In this document: positions 1 to 8,601 of the stretch, in pieces
How positions within the stretch are numbered: position 1 is the stretch's first letter
Layout: every line of letters starts with the position of its first letter
NCBI RefSeq assembly: GCF_014205685.1
Contig: NZ_JACIIU010000002.1
Location: forward strand, 1-64,000
DNA from: Paenochrobactrum gallinarii
Lineage (GTDB): Bacteria > Pseudomonadota > Alphaproteobacteria > Rhizobiales > Rhizobiaceae
Reading direction: 5' to 3'
DNA length: 64,000 nucleotides
Made by a program: the position numbers and the translations under genes
The notes under the pieces: generated by a model
The model's input: the letters and a program-made list of their open reading frames with translations, nothing else
Databases searched by the model: none
Told to the model about the DNA's origin: nothing

Positions 1-13
1 TCAATATGCGAAT

Positions 14-61
14 TATGACTAGTCATATGCCTAACATTACTCCTAACCCTTAATTAAGGGT
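14..61. repeat. Two perfect palindromes upstream of a GGDEF gene
   Basis: A perfect 14-bp palindrome TATGACTAGTCATA lies at 14-27 and a perfect 16-bp palindrome ACCCTTAATTAAGGGT at 46-61. Both sit just upstream of the diguanylate-cyclase gene that starts at 134. They could be regulator operators, or the second could form a hairpin, but no T-run follows it. Function is inferred from position only; the left window edge hides the upstream gene. Confidence 0.4.
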
Positions 62-133
62 GAGAAAATGTCCGGAGAATTCGGGGGCTCTTACAGAAAT
101 GCGATCTGCATACCGTCAATAATAAGGCGAAAT

Positions 134-1327
134 ATGGAACTCGACTTTATAACTCTTTACATAATTATATTATTGAATTCTGTCGGATTTGCTCTGGTTT
201 GGCTTATCATTTCCGGATCATACAAGTCTTTGCAGCATGCTTCGCGCTATTGGTTTATGGCACTGATGATGACCTGTGCTGGTGGTCCGCTTCTCGTTAT
301 AGGTGAAAACTCACTCGGCTGGACCTATGCCGGAAATATATTAATTATCAGTGGTTTCGGCTTATTCTGGCAAGGCGTGCGGGTTTTTTACAATCAAAAG
401 GCACTTTGGGCTGTACAAGGTCTTTTGGTGAGCCTTGTTGCGACGGCATTTATCTTGTTCGGGTCAAGGCAAGCGGCCAATAACCTTATCATCGCCACGG
501 GACAATTATTTACTGTCAGCCTCACCGTTTGGACATTGCTGACCAAAGGGCAGCGTCAAGCGGGCACATGGGTTGCCAGTGGTGCCTTCGGCATATTGGT
601 TTTAGGGCAAGGCGCTGAAGCTATTACCAATATTCTGCAACTGCTGAACCTTATTGATGCAGATACTTATTATCAATATGCCGCATGGTTTCTGGTCTCA
701 GCCATTATCGGCACCAGCATTGCCAATTTAGGTTTTCTGCTGATGGCGGTTGATCAGCTGAAAAGCGATTTACAGGCACTGGCTATGCGCGATGAGCTAA
801 CCGGCCTGCCCAATCGACGAGCCCTCAATGCGAGGCTACCATTAATTGAAAAACGCGCCAAGCGTATGCAGCGTCCTGTCACTGTTTTGATGATGGATCT
901 TGATAAGTTCAAAATCATCAATGACAATTACGGACATTTTGCCGGTGATCACGCACTTAAACATCTGGCAGAAACTTTGCAGCAAAGCATTACCCTTCAA
1001 GGTGCCCATGAAACCGGCTTTCTCGCACGTATCGGTGGTGACGAATTTTGCATTCTCATTCCTGATGCAGATCTTAAAACAGCCACTAAAATTGCGGAAA
1101 AATTGGCACGAACAATTGCCAACACTCCTTTTAGCTGGAAACACAACCGCTTAACATTGTCCGCCAGTATCGGTCTCACCCATTGGTCTCCGTCGCAAGG
1201 CACATCATTAAGCGAGAGCCTATCTGATGCAGATAACTATCTTTTGCAGACAAAGCGCAATAGCCCACAACCGCAAGAACCGTTTCAAATCACGACTTAC
1301 CAAAGCCCTCTGGCTAAACTGGCGTGA
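134..1327 (+). CDS. Membrane-bound GGDEF diguanylate cyclase
   Basis: Predicted diguanylate cyclase making cyclic di-GMP from two GTP at the inner membrane. The N-terminal ~210 residues hold about six or seven hydrophobic segments, an MHYT/7TM-like sensor of unknown ligand. The C-terminal GGDEF domain has the intact active-site signature GGDEF at about residues 301-305 and the upstream DELTGLPNRR motif. The product-inhibition site (RxxD five residues before GGDEF) is absent, so feedback inhibition by c-di-GMP is not expected. I chose the ATG at 134, behind AAGGCG, because it begins directly before the first membrane segment; an in-frame start at 68 would add 22 unconvincing residues. No EAL or HD-GYP gene is nearby. 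The gene stands alone on the plus strand. Confidence 0.85.
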   Translation: MELDFITLYIIILLNSVGFALVWLIISGSYKSLQHASRYWFMALMMTCAGGPLLVIGENSLGWTYAGNILIISGFGLFWQGVRVFYNQKALWAVQGLLVSLVATAFILFGSRQAANNLIIATGQLFTVSLTVWTLLTKGQRQAGTWVASGAFGILVLGQGAEAITNILQLLNLIDADTYYQYAAWFLVSAIIGTSIANLGFLLMAVDQLKSDLQALAMRDELTGLPNRRALNARLPLIEKRAKRMQRPVTVLMMDLDKFKIINDNYGHFAGDHALKHLAETLQQSITLQGAHETGFLARIGGDEFCILIPDADLKTATKIAEKLARTIANTPFSWKHNRLTLSASIGLTHWSPSQGTSLSESLSDADNYLLQTKRNSPQPQEPFQITTYQSPLAKLA

Positions 1328-1766
1328 TAAAACCAGCCACATGCGGCCCGCGAGAATTAAAAATTATGCCCCGATGAGGTGATATTACATTGACGTCTCA
1401 AAGCTGGTCGCGTGCAATGGCTGCACGAAATAAACTCAACAGCTCAATCGGAGGACACGCCAATAAAGAAAGCTATTTTCTCTGCAATGCCGCGCCTTTA
1501 CACAGCGTAATAAGTGTTCCACACCAAGCTTAAGCTGTGGTAAGCGCATCCAAACGACAGGCAGCAGAGGTAAAAGTCATCGTCGATACGGATGCAAAAA
1601 ACTACCGAAACATCCGATCCATCCGGTAATGTATATCCGCGCAATCATTATGAAGTACTGGCCGGCACAGGTTCACTGCGCGCACATATTTTAACTTCAA
1701 AAACGGTTTCTGCCGGTAAATCTGCCCCAATTAAAACTCGCCTTAATCGTGAACGATGGCAATAAG
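1328..1766. other. Non-genic stretch, probably decayed
   Basis: No open frame with a convincing start and ribosome site was found between the GGDEF gene and the membrane-protein remnant at 1767. Short broken frames occur in several registers, which is what a decayed gene looks like, but I could not assign a family. Confidence 0.4.
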
Positions 1767-2031
1767 ATGCCATTCGACGCGCATCACCACAAAGAAAACA
1801 TCTGCTTTTCCGCCATCATTTCATTGATATTTGACGCCGTAACAGCCCTGATTTTTTATTATATCACGTTGTTTGGTGTCGGAAGTGATGCCTGTTTGAT
1901 TATATAGCATTTTTACAGCCCCGATCGCAGTTGTTTTCGGCCTATGGGGCTTATTTTATCACCGCAGTTCGCTAGAGACTTTAGGGCTGTCGCTATGCAT
2001 TTCGCCACTAGTCAGCCTGAAGTTTATTTGA
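1767..2031 (+). pseudogene. Remnant of a small membrane protein (frameshifted)
   Basis: From an ATG at 1767 a 46-codon frame encodes a hydrophobic stretch (ALIFYYITLFGVGSDACLII) and stops at 1905-1907. In the next register, from 1909 to the TGA at 2029-2031, the sequence continues with another membrane-like stretch (IFTAPIAVVFGLWGLFYHRS). Removing one base near 1905 joins the two into about 87 codons with two or three membrane segments. That pattern fits a small inner-membrane protein broken by a one-base insertion. The family is not recognised, and the first part could still be made as a 46-residue peptide. Confidence 0.35.
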
Positions 2032-2177
2032 AACAAACCTGCTATTTTATATTTCTGCTTTTAAGCCACACAAAATATTACACAAAACTCATACATTCTC
2101 ACTCCATATAAGACGCACAAGCTTGGCGAATATTAGTTGCCTGATTAGCTTGCCACAACCGGATTTCAGGAGCCAAT

Positions 2178-2255
2178 ATGAGCGACAGAACCTATGCCTG
2201 TATGGCACTTATTATGACAACCATCATCGCATTGATTGTCATACGCCCATTCTGA
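2178..2255 (+). CDS. Possible 25-residue membrane micro-protein
   Basis: An ATG at 2178 follows an AGGAG ribosome site (2168-2172) at good spacing and opens a 25-codon frame ending in TGA at 2253-2255. The peptide starts MSDRTYACMA, is hydrophobic through its centre (LIMTTIIALIVI) and ends RPF, a typical single-pass micro-protein layout. It lies 10 bp from the end of the converging aldolase gene. No homologue is recognised. A frame this short can occur by chance, but the strong ribosome site and uniform hydrophobicity argue for a real product. Confidence 0.35.
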   Translation: MSDRTYACMALIMTTIIALIVIRPF

Positions 2256-2265
2256 AACTTGAATT

Positions 2266-3162
2266 TTATTGAAAAAATCCATCCGGATATGTTTGCAATA
2301 CGCGAATAACCGCCTCACGATCCTCCGCTTTCAGAGCTAGCAAGGGCTTTGGCAGCTCAACGTCCACAACTTCAAAATGGTTGAGCATTTCATAGGTAAC
2401 ACGCAAGCTGGAATATTTCTTGAAAATTGTCCAGATCGGCTCCAATTGTTCATTCAAAGCCTTTGCATCAGCAATATCACCAGATTGCGCCGCCTTCGTT
2501 ATCGCCACACATATTTGCGGAAAACTCCCCCCCAGCACACTATACCAAGTGTTAGCTCCGGCAATCAGCGCATCGGCACAGACCCAATCACCGCTATAGC
2601 CAATAGCAAACTCCGCAGTTACGGCTACTCTTTGTTCCTGCAAATGGTTTTGCAAATCTGCATTGGTTTGAGGTGGGTTCTTAATACCAATAATTCCAGG
2701 CACTTGTGCTAATCGCGCCACCAATTCCGGCGAAAATTTAAAATGTGTTGTTGATGGATTATCATATATGCAGATCGGTAAACCACTTTGCGTCGCCACA
2801 GCGGTAAAATGCTCAAACACTTCATCATCCGTCAAAGGCGTATAAGAAACTGCCGATAACAAACCGGCTGATACGCCAAGAGCCCTGGCTGTTTTTGCAT
2901 AATTGACCGCATCATCAGTACGCATAGCGCTAATACCGACAACGAATGGCACGCGTCCGTTATTTTGCGCCTGCGCCACTTCGATTGCTTGGTTACGCAC
3001 TTCCTTATTTAAATACATATATGTGCCGGTACTGCCTAAAAGGCCGACAGATTGAACATTGGCCGTGATCAGACGCTCAGTCAAATATGCAAGCATTTCG
3101 CACTCTAGAACACCTTTTGCATTGACTGGCGTAATCGGAAAAGCAGAAAGACCACGAAGCAT
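2266..3162 (-). CDS. Dihydrodipicolinate synthase family aldolase (DapA-like)
   Basis: TIM-barrel Schiff-base aldolase/lyase of the DapA / N-acetylneuraminate lyase superfamily, 298 residues. The Schiff-base lysine is Lys161 in GIKNPP and the catalytic tyrosine is Tyr133 in IYDNPS. The substrate-loop motif LLGSTGTY at 41-48 has Ser where true DapA has Gly (GTTGE), so this is probably a paralogue acting on another 2-oxo acid or aldehyde rather than the lysine-pathway enzyme. The ATG at 3162 follows AAGGATG; a TTG one codon earlier is less likely. Cytoplasmic. It stands alone and its natural substrate cannot be read from context. Confidence 0.85.
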   Translation of the reverse strand: MLRGLSAFPITPVNAKGVLECEMLAYLTERLITANVQSVGLLGSTGTYMYLNKEVRNQAIEVAQAQNNGRVPFVVGISAMRTDDAVNYAKTARALGVSAGLLSAVSYTPLTDDEVFEHFTAVATQSGLPICIYDNPSTTHFKFSPELVARLAQVPGIIGIKNPPQTNADLQNHLQEQRVAVTAEFAIGYSGDWVCADALIAGANTWYSVLGGSFPQICVAITKAAQSGDIADAKALNEQLEPIWTIFKKYSSLRVTYEMLNHFEVVDVELPKPLLALKAEDREAVIRVLQTYPDGFFQ

Positions 3163-3235
3163 CAAAACATCCTTAAACCTGTATAGATCAATGTTTATGC
3201 TGAGGTATTATACTCCATGCAATCTAATTTTATAT

Positions 3236-3769
3236 TTAAAACCGGTGGATCAGATGAATATCATCCGGCTCCAATTCATGAAGCGCCTGATCGGGTTGTG
3301 ACGTTGGTACACCGCCTTGTAGCATATAAAAATCAACCGTACGGCGAGTTGATGTTGCAGAAATATAAAAACCTGCAGCCCCTAATGCTTGAGCCGCATC
3401 CTTACAGAGCGCATAGAGCTTCGAGGCCAGTTTCTGCCCGCGCCAGTCATGGCTGACATGTAAAAATGGCAGTTGGCGCAAGTCAGGGTAATCCTGCACA
3501 GGACGCGCATCCACCACTCCTGCAGCGATCAGTTTGTCTTGGCTGAACGCGCCTAAAAATACACCGCCATGGTCAAAACACTCCAGCAAAATTGGCGTGT
3601 AAAGCTCCGGCTCGCCCTCCGGCCAATCACGTGTATCGTAAAATTCAGGCCTCAATTGCAGTTGACCCTCAGCAAAATGATAAACTTCATGGACGGTCTC
3701 ACGCCGCTCAATTTGCCAGACGTTAGTCACTTCATGCCGTTCAAGGCGGCGAAAATCGATCATATTCAT
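3236..3769 (-). CDS. GNAT family N-acetyltransferase
   Basis: A 177-residue acetyl-CoA-dependent N-acetyltransferase of unknown substrate. The acetyl-CoA-binding region is around residues 125-140, where LHVSHDWRGQKLASKLY carries a relaxed version of the Q/R-x-x-G-x-G/A loop. It lies upstream of and co-oriented with the DapA-like gene, 73 bp apart. A dead GNAT gene of a different subtype follows in the opposite orientation at 3890-4277. Confidence 0.8.
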   Translation of the reverse strand: MNMIDFRRLERHEVTNVWQIERRETVHEVYHFAEGQLQLRPEFYDTRDWPEGEPELYTPILLECFDHGGVFLGAFSQDKLIAAGVVDARPVQDYPDLRQLPFLHVSHDWRGQKLASKLYALCKDAAQALGAAGFYISATSTRRTVDFYMLQGGVPTSQPDQALHELEPDDIHLIHRF

Positions 3770-3889
3770 TGTATTTCTGAGCCATAGATTTTATTCAAGT
3801 TTTCTCAAAATATTATAAACCCTATTGAATTTAACAAGACTACAAATCTGTTAAGTACAGACGCTAAAATTAGAACAGAGGTAATAGTC

Positions 3890-4277
3890 GTGGATATTTC
3901 AATTACGATCGCACGAAAATCTTTAAGAGCACAACTCCATGATTTTTCACTCACCTATCTGGACTAACTCAGCGCCTATGATGAGATGAATGACTATTAC
4001 CTGTATTTTGATGACTATTGGCGTAGTGGCGCACGCTGGCCTTATGTAATTCTGGCAGGCGATGAAATTGCAGGCTTTGCACTGGTGAATGACTGGTCAG
4101 CATGTTTTCAGACAATTACTTAAAAACCATCATCGTCAATAAAAATTGAGCGTCATGGATGCCAACGAAAAAGCCTGTCGTTTTTGGCAAAATGCTTTGG
4201 AAAACAATGCCATTTAAGACTTGCAAAGCATCAGCAAAGATGGCGCTACGATTTATCGTTTTAATAATTTGAGATAA
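3890..4277 (+). pseudogene. Inactivated GNAT acetyltransferase gene
   Basis: Starting at a GTG at 3890 the plus strand reads as an acetyltransferase N-terminus (DISITIARKSL), meets a stop after LTYLD near 3965, resumes in the same frame with NDYYLYFDDYW and DEIAGFALVND, then stops again near 4122. After a gap that lacks the acetyl-CoA-binding motif A, a C-terminal piece (MDANEKACRFWQNALENN, then DGATIYRFNN) runs to TAA at 4275-4277 with one more in-frame stop. So the gene has nonsense codons plus a central deletion removing the cofactor site; it cannot make an active enzyme. The family call comes from these typical GNAT segments. Confidence 0.7.
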
Positions 4278-4279
4278 AA

Positions 4280-4307
4280 AAGGCCACATAGAAACCTATG
4301 TGGCCTT
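4280..4307. terminator. Bidirectional intrinsic terminator
   Basis: Perfect 12-bp inverted repeat: arm AAGGCCACATAG at 4280-4291, loop AAAC, arm CTATGTGGCCTT at 4296-4307, with A-rich sequence before and T-rich after. It sits between the dead GNAT gene (+) and the end of the transporter gene (-) and can serve both. Confidence 0.9.
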
Positions 4308-4326
4308 TTATTTTAAACGCGAGAAC

Positions 4327-5646
4327 TTAGTTCACGTCCTCATCATGGATGAGGCTTTTCTTTGATGTTTCCGGCATAAACAAAATTGCCACCAGTACAG
4401 CCACTGAAATTGCCGCCATATAATATGCCGGGGCAAATTTGTTACCGCTCTGCATAATCAGCCAAACACCGATGAATGGGGCTGTGCCGCCAAAAATCGT
4501 ATAGGCCATATTGTAGCTGATAGCGGAAGCGCTGAAGCGTGTGCGTGTCGGGAAGAGTTCTAGAAGCGCAATACCCACAGGCCCCCAGAACAAACCACAA
4601 CCAACAGCCAGCATGCTCTGACCGATAATTGCCGAAACGAGTGTTCCTTGCGATGCAACCATATAGGCCGGAATACAAATCGCAGCGTTCATCAACACGC
4701 CAATGATCAATAGTGGCTTACGTCCGTATATATCAGACAGTTTGCCGCCCAAAATCATAAAGACGAAAGCGACAAACAGCGCAACTGAGTTAGAAATCAA
4801 TGCCGAGTTCTGGTCTAGCATGATAGTTGTTGTCAGATAAGAAACAAAATAACCTGACAAAGTATAGAAACCAAGGCTCGAGAAAGCAGCCAGAGCAAAG
4901 GAGAACATCATCTGCTGCTTCTGATTTTGCACCGCATCACGGATTGGCGTTGAGGCCACGCGTTTTGCCGCTTGTGTCGCCTTAAATGCGGGCGATTCAT
5001 CTACTTTGTTACGGATATAAAGGCCGACCAAAGCCAGTGGCGCACCAATCAAAAACGGAATACGCCAACCCCAACCGGCATAGTTATCCGCAGTCATAAT
5101 ATTGGTGAGCAACAGCACCAGAAGAGCAGCCACAATTGGCGGAATATTTGCAAAAGAATAAGTGAAAGCTACATAAAGGCCGCGCTTTTCAGCCGGCGCA
5201 TGTTCCGCCACAAATGAGTTGGAGCCGACAGTTTCACCAGCGGCAGAAAGCCCTTGGATCAAGCGGCAAACCACCAGCAGGATTGGCGCCATGATGCCGA
5301 TCTGGTCATAGGTTGGCAGCAAGCCGATGGCCAGCGTTGCGCCCCCCATCATCAGGATGACCAGTGAAAGCACCTGACGGCGACCGATACGGTCACCAAG
5401 ACTGCCGAATACAAATCCACCAAGCGGACGCATCAAAAAGCCGACCGCATAAACCGCAAATGTAGCCAGCAATGCCGCTACCGGATCGGTATTCGGGAAA
5501 AACAACTTGGCGATAATACCCGCTGAATAAGCGTAAATGACGAAATCATACCATTCGACAAACTGTCCGATGGCAGCCGATCCCAAAACGCGGCGCATAG
5601 CCTGACTTTTGGTGGCGTCTGAAATTTCTGCTGAATGTGCAGACAT
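4327..5646 (-). CDS. MFS transporter, metabolite:H+ symporter (MHS) family
   Basis: A 439-residue, 12-helix inner-membrane permease. The N-terminal [14 protein letters not shown] segment followed by [18 protein letters not shown] is the hallmark of the MHS group (KgtP, ShiA and ProP relatives), which imports organic acids or osmolytes with protons. It lies 23 bp downstream of the nitrilase-type amidase gene on the same strand, behind AAGGAAGGGAG. The context suggests it imports that enzyme's amide or nitrile substrate, or exports the acid product. Exact substrate unknown. Confidence 0.88.
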   Translation of the reverse strand: MSAHSAEISDATKSQAMRRVLGSAAIGQFVEWYDFVIYAYSAGIIAKLFFPNTDPVAALLATFAVYAVGFLMRPLGGFVFGSLGDRIGRRQVLSLVILMMGGATLAIGLLPTYDQIGIMAPILLVVCRLIQGLSAAGETVGSNSFVAEHAPAEKRGLYVAFTYSFANIPPIVAALLVLLLTNIMTADNYAGWGWRIPFLIGAPLALVGLYIRNKVDESPAFKATQAAKRVASTPIRDAVQNQKQQMMFSFALAAFSSLGFYTLSGYFVSYLTTTIMLDQNSALISNSVALFVAFVFMILGGKLSDIYGRKPLLIIGVLMNAAICIPAYMVASQGTLVSAIIGQSMLAVGCGLFWGPVGIALLELFPTRTRFSASAISYNMAYTIFGGTAPFIGVWLIMQSGNKFAPAYYMAAISVAVLVAILFMPETSKKSLIHDEDVN

Positions 5647-5669
5647 AGTTTACTCCCCTTCCTTAAACT

Positions 5670-6497
5670 TTATACGCCGACGGGCTGGCAAATTCTGTAA
5701 CGGCGATGCTCAAGGCAAGGCAAAACATCACGCACGGCTTTAATACGCGCCTGATCCAACGTCGCTATAGCCAATCCTTCGCCCGCAGGCACCACAGAAA
5801 CAGCAACTCCATTCGGATCAACTGCCATGCTCAGGCCCACAGAAAGCGGTGCCGGCTGGCAGGAGCCAACCACATAGCAAGTGTTTTCAATGGCGCGCGC
5901 TTTGAGCAATGTTTCCCAATGAAACTCTTTTAAAGGACCAGCAACCCAGCCAGACGAAACCAATAAGGCATCAGCGCCCTGCTCTACCAACAAACGGGAA
6001 ATTTCCGGAAAGCGGATGTCATAGCAATTCAGCAGTCCGAATTTAAAACCGCCCAGGGTGAAAGAAACCAGTTCGCCGAAATCAGGCTGTAATGGTGCCG
6101 GCTCGTTTTTGCTCGATTCCTGATAAAGAAACGCATCATAAAGATGCAGTTTTTGATATTGCCCAAGCCATTCGCCATTGGCATCTATGGCCAGCATCAT
6201 GTTTTTGGCAAGTTTGGTTTTACCCGCTGCATACGCACCAACCACCAGCGCGATGTTGTTCTCTTTAGCAATGCGCAGCATCGCCTTTTCAAACATATCA
6301 CCGTGGCTTTGCGCGGCTTCAGCCATTTGCTCAGCCGTAGCCGTATAATCAAACATCATTGCTTCAGGAAAAACTACCAGCTCCGCACCTAGAGATGCGG
6401 CCTCACCTGCCAGTCGCTCAACCTTTGCAATATTATCATCAATATTCGCTGATCCTGCCGCCTGCGCGGTGGCAACAATCATTGTCGTCTTTGTCAT
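5670..6497 (-). CDS. Carbon-nitrogen hydrolase (nitrilase superfamily amidase)
   Basis: A 275-residue cytoplasmic amidase/nitrilase-superfamily enzyme. The full catalytic triad is visible: Glu45 in VFPEAMMF, Lys116 in YQKLHLYDAF and Cys158 in LLNCYDIRFPE. Length and motifs fit aliphatic or omega-amidases such as deaminated-glutathione amidases rather than true nitrilases. First gene of a two-gene unit with the MHS transporter, and divergent from a LysR regulator with 100 bp between the starts. That arrangement is typical of a substrate-inducible uptake and hydrolysis locus. The actual amide is not known. Confidence 0.85.
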   Translation of the reverse strand: MTKTTMIVATAQAAGSANIDDNIAKVERLAGEAASLGAELVVFPEAMMFDYTATAEQMAEAAQSHGDMFEKAMLRIAKENNIALVVGAYAAGKTKLAKNMMLAIDANGEWLGQYQKLHLYDAFLYQESSKNEPAPLQPDFGELVSFTLGGFKFGLLNCYDIRFPEISRLLVEQGADALLVSSGWVAGPLKEFHWETLLKARAIENTCYVVGSCQPAPLSVGLSMAVDPNGVAVSVVPAGEGLAIATLDQARIKAVRDVLPCLEHRRYRICQPVGV

Positions 6498-6597
6498 AAG
6501 GCATATACCCCCAATTATTCCAGATGATTTGACATAGCGACTATTATGTTGTCCAAGATCAATTACGGCATAATTGATAACAAAAAGGTATCAATGG

Positions 6598-7503
6598 ATG
6601 AAGCTTTCGGATCTGACACGACTGCGTTACTTTCTTTCAGTGGCAGAGCATTTGAGTTTTCGTAAAGCGGCAGAAACACTTAACATTGCCCAGCCTGCCA
6701 TTAGCCGCTCGGTTAAACAGTTGGAAGAAGAGCTGGGTCTCACTCTTTTCGACCGCACAACACGCAGTGTCGCACTGACAAAAGCCGGTAAAATTTTGGC
6801 AGCAGACACCCAGCAAGCCATAACACTACTAGAAAAATCCATCCGTCACGCCCAGCAGCTTTCATCGGGCAAGGCCGGAGAAATTATTGTTGGCTATTCC
6901 GCTCAGACTGCTTACGGGCCTATGGCAGATATGATCATCAGCTTTCGTAATCACTATCAAGACGCGGTGATGAGCCTTTATCAAATGTCATCGCATGAAC
7001 AGATTGAAGCAATTGAAAGCGGTAAGATTGATATTGGCTTTATGCTTTCGGCTGCTTCCCGCGCACCTTTAAGCTATATGAGTGCTTATCAAGAGCGGTT
7101 TATTCTGCTGGTGTCACGGTTTCATCCGCTGGCAACGCGCGCAAATGTTTCCTTACGCGAACTGAAAGACCTGCCCTTTGTTATGGGCACTCAAAAACGC
7201 TGGGAGACGCTTCGCTCACTGATCAACAATGTCTGTCTGCAATCAGGTTTTTTACCTATCATTGGTGATGAAGCAGATGATGTACCAGTATTATTACAGC
7301 TCATTGCCATGCAAAGAGGCATCACACTTTACGGTGCTGCGATTGCCAAAACTTTGCCACAGGATGTAGTCGCCATTCCGCTGGAAGATAACCATTGTAA
7401 TTTCAACATTGGCATTACCTGGGACAGACAACGCGAAACCCCGTTGATGCATGATTTCATCCGGTTTATTGAGGCCAACTCTCCCATTCTGAACGACCAA
7501 TGA
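6598..7503 (+). CDS. LysR family transcriptional regulator
   Basis: A 301-residue LysR-type regulator with an N-terminal winged helix-turn-helix at about residues 5-62 (SFRKAAETLNIAQPAISRSV as the recognition core, then LGLTLFDRTTRSV) and a C-terminal periplasmic-binding-like effector domain. I chose the ATG at 6598, behind AAAAGG at 6584-6589; a TTG at 6574 would overlap that ribosome site. It is divergent from the amidase-transporter pair and most likely controls it from the 100-bp shared region, which is AT-rich and includes ATAATTGAT-type half sites. Effector unknown. Confidence 0.88.
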   Translation: MKLSDLTRLRYFLSVAEHLSFRKAAETLNIAQPAISRSVKQLEEELGLTLFDRTTRSVALTKAGKILAADTQQAITLLEKSIRHAQQLSSGKAGEIIVGYSAQTAYGPMADMIISFRNHYQDAVMSLYQMSSHEQIEAIESGKIDIGFMLSAASRAPLSYMSAYQERFILLVSRFHPLATRANVSLRELKDLPFVMGTQKRWETLRSLINNVCLQSGFLPIIGDEADDVPVLLQLIAMQRGITLYGAAIAKTLPQDVVAIPLEDNHCNFNIGITWDRQRETPLMHDFIRFIEANSPILNDQ

Positions 7504-7523
7504 TTTAACAACAGGAATTTGCA

Positions 7524-7745
7524 ATGCGTATGAGTTTGAACAAAAAGATCATTGAAGTCTGCAATCAAAAAATTGCAACCAAAGGCGACAATGTCGGCCT
7601 TTCTTTCTACGCATTCTTTGCCAATAAAAATGACGATCCAGAACTGCTGATGGAAGCAGCAGAATGGTGGATCAGAACCCATAAACTCGACCACTTTGAA
7701 AAGGCTGTCAAAATCAAAGCCATGGTTGAACGTGAAATGGCATAA
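7524..7745 (+). CDS. Small DUF6500-like protein
   Basis: A 73-residue soluble acidic/basic protein starting behind ACAGGAA. The segments IIEVCNQKIATKGDNVGLSF and KNDDPELLMEAAEWW match, from memory, a small rhizobial family of unknown function (DUF6500). No signal peptide or metal-binding cluster. It lies 20 bp after the LysR gene and could be cotranscribed with it. Function unknown; the family name is from recall only. Confidence 0.65.
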   Translation: MRMSLNKKIIEVCNQKIATKGDNVGLSFYAFFANKNDDPELLMEAAEWWIRTHKLDHFEKAVKIKAMVEREMA

Positions 7746-7785
7746 GCCGCAAGTAATTTTACAACTAGAAGGATGCATTCAGCCA

Positions 7786-8148
7786 ATGGTTTTAACCGCC
7801 ACAAGATTGCTTATTATCAGCCTCTTTCTGCTTTTACTGCCACGGGCGGCATGGAGTGCCAATTGGGAGATTTGTGACCTCACAGTAAAAGTACAAGAAC
7901 CATCAAGCGATGTACACCTGCTCTTTACCAAGATAGTCAGCGTGAAAGCAAAGGCGCAGGCAGAGTGCCCGCAAGCTGGCGACACCCTCAACTTCGATCC
8001 AGAAACTGAAGACTATCAATCCATGATACCGCGCAAAAACTGGCCGACAGCAGGGAAAACCGTATCGGTTCGCTATCGTTATCTGGACGGTACATGCAAA
8101 AATAGCGGCCCGTGCCGTATCAAACATTTTTCACTCATTAAAAAATAA
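7786..8148 (+). CDS. Secreted or periplasmic protein of unknown function
   Basis: A 120-residue protein with a clear Sec signal peptide at residues 1-25 (RLLIISLFLLLLPRAAWSA, likely cut after WSA). The mature part is about 95 residues with five cysteines (WEICDL, AECPQ, GTCKNSGPCR), suggesting disulfides in the periplasm. An upstream frame from 7696 would bury the signal peptide; the ATG at 7786 follows AGAAGGA and is preferred. No known family recognised. It lies between two other small genes on the plus strand. Confidence 0.65.
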   Translation: MVLTATRLLIISLFLLLLPRAAWSANWEICDLTVKVQEPSSDVHLLFTKIVSVKAKAQAECPQAGDTLNFDPETEDYQSMIPRKNWPTAGKTVSVRYRYLDGTCKNSGPCRIKHFSLIKK

Positions 8149-8230
8149 CATGAAATTTGCTTTGCAATCTTGAAAAACCATCATTTGCTTACCAGTTGCG
8201 TAGGGTAGCAAATTAGGAGTTTTGAAAATA

Positions 8231-8524
8231 ATGCTCTGTCCTATTGATAATACTGAACTGGTCATGTCCGAGCGTCAGGGAATTGAAATTGACTATTGCC
8301 CTAAATGCCGTGGCGTCTGGCTGGATCGCGGTGAGCTGGATAAAATCATTGAACGCTCAGTTCCCGCAGAAGAGCCAAGAACCGTCAGCCAGCATGATCA
8401 GCGCTCTGGTGATCGTCAATATGACGGGCGCGGCCATGATGACCGTTACAGACGCGATGATGATTACGAACATAAAAAATATCGTAAAAAGAAATCACTG
8501 CTCGGTGAGTTATTCGATTTCTAA
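8231..8524 (+). CDS. zf-TFIIB type small zinc-ribbon protein
   Basis: A 97-residue protein with one zinc ribbon: CPID near the start and CPKCRGVWLDRGEL at about residues 20-33, the signature of the zf-TFIIB family. The C-terminal half is very charged (Arg, Asp, His, Lys repeats) and ends KKSLLGELFDF, the usual tail of these proteins. Start ATG at 8231 behind TAGGAG (8214-8219); the TTG at 8222 is too close to that site. Function is unknown; nucleic-acid or protein binding is inferred from the zinc ribbon. Confidence 0.82.
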   Translation: MLCPIDNTELVMSERQGIEIDYCPKCRGVWLDRGELDKIIERSVPAEEPRTVSQHDQRSGDRQYDGRGHDDRYRRDDDYEHKKYRKKKSLLGELFDF

Positions 8525-8553
8525 TTATTGCAACAACGGCAACTGATAGTTTT

Positions 8554-8582
8554 AAAAGTCCCGCTTTATTAGCGGGACTTTT
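8554..8582. terminator. Bidirectional intrinsic terminator
   Basis: Perfect 12-bp stem AAAAGTCCCGCT (8554-8565), loop TTATT, AGCGGGACTTTT (8571-8582) followed by more T. It separates the converging zinc-ribbon gene (+) and VOC gene (-). Confidence 0.92.
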
Positions 8583-8601
8583 TTATTGGCCAGAAAAAAT
8601 C

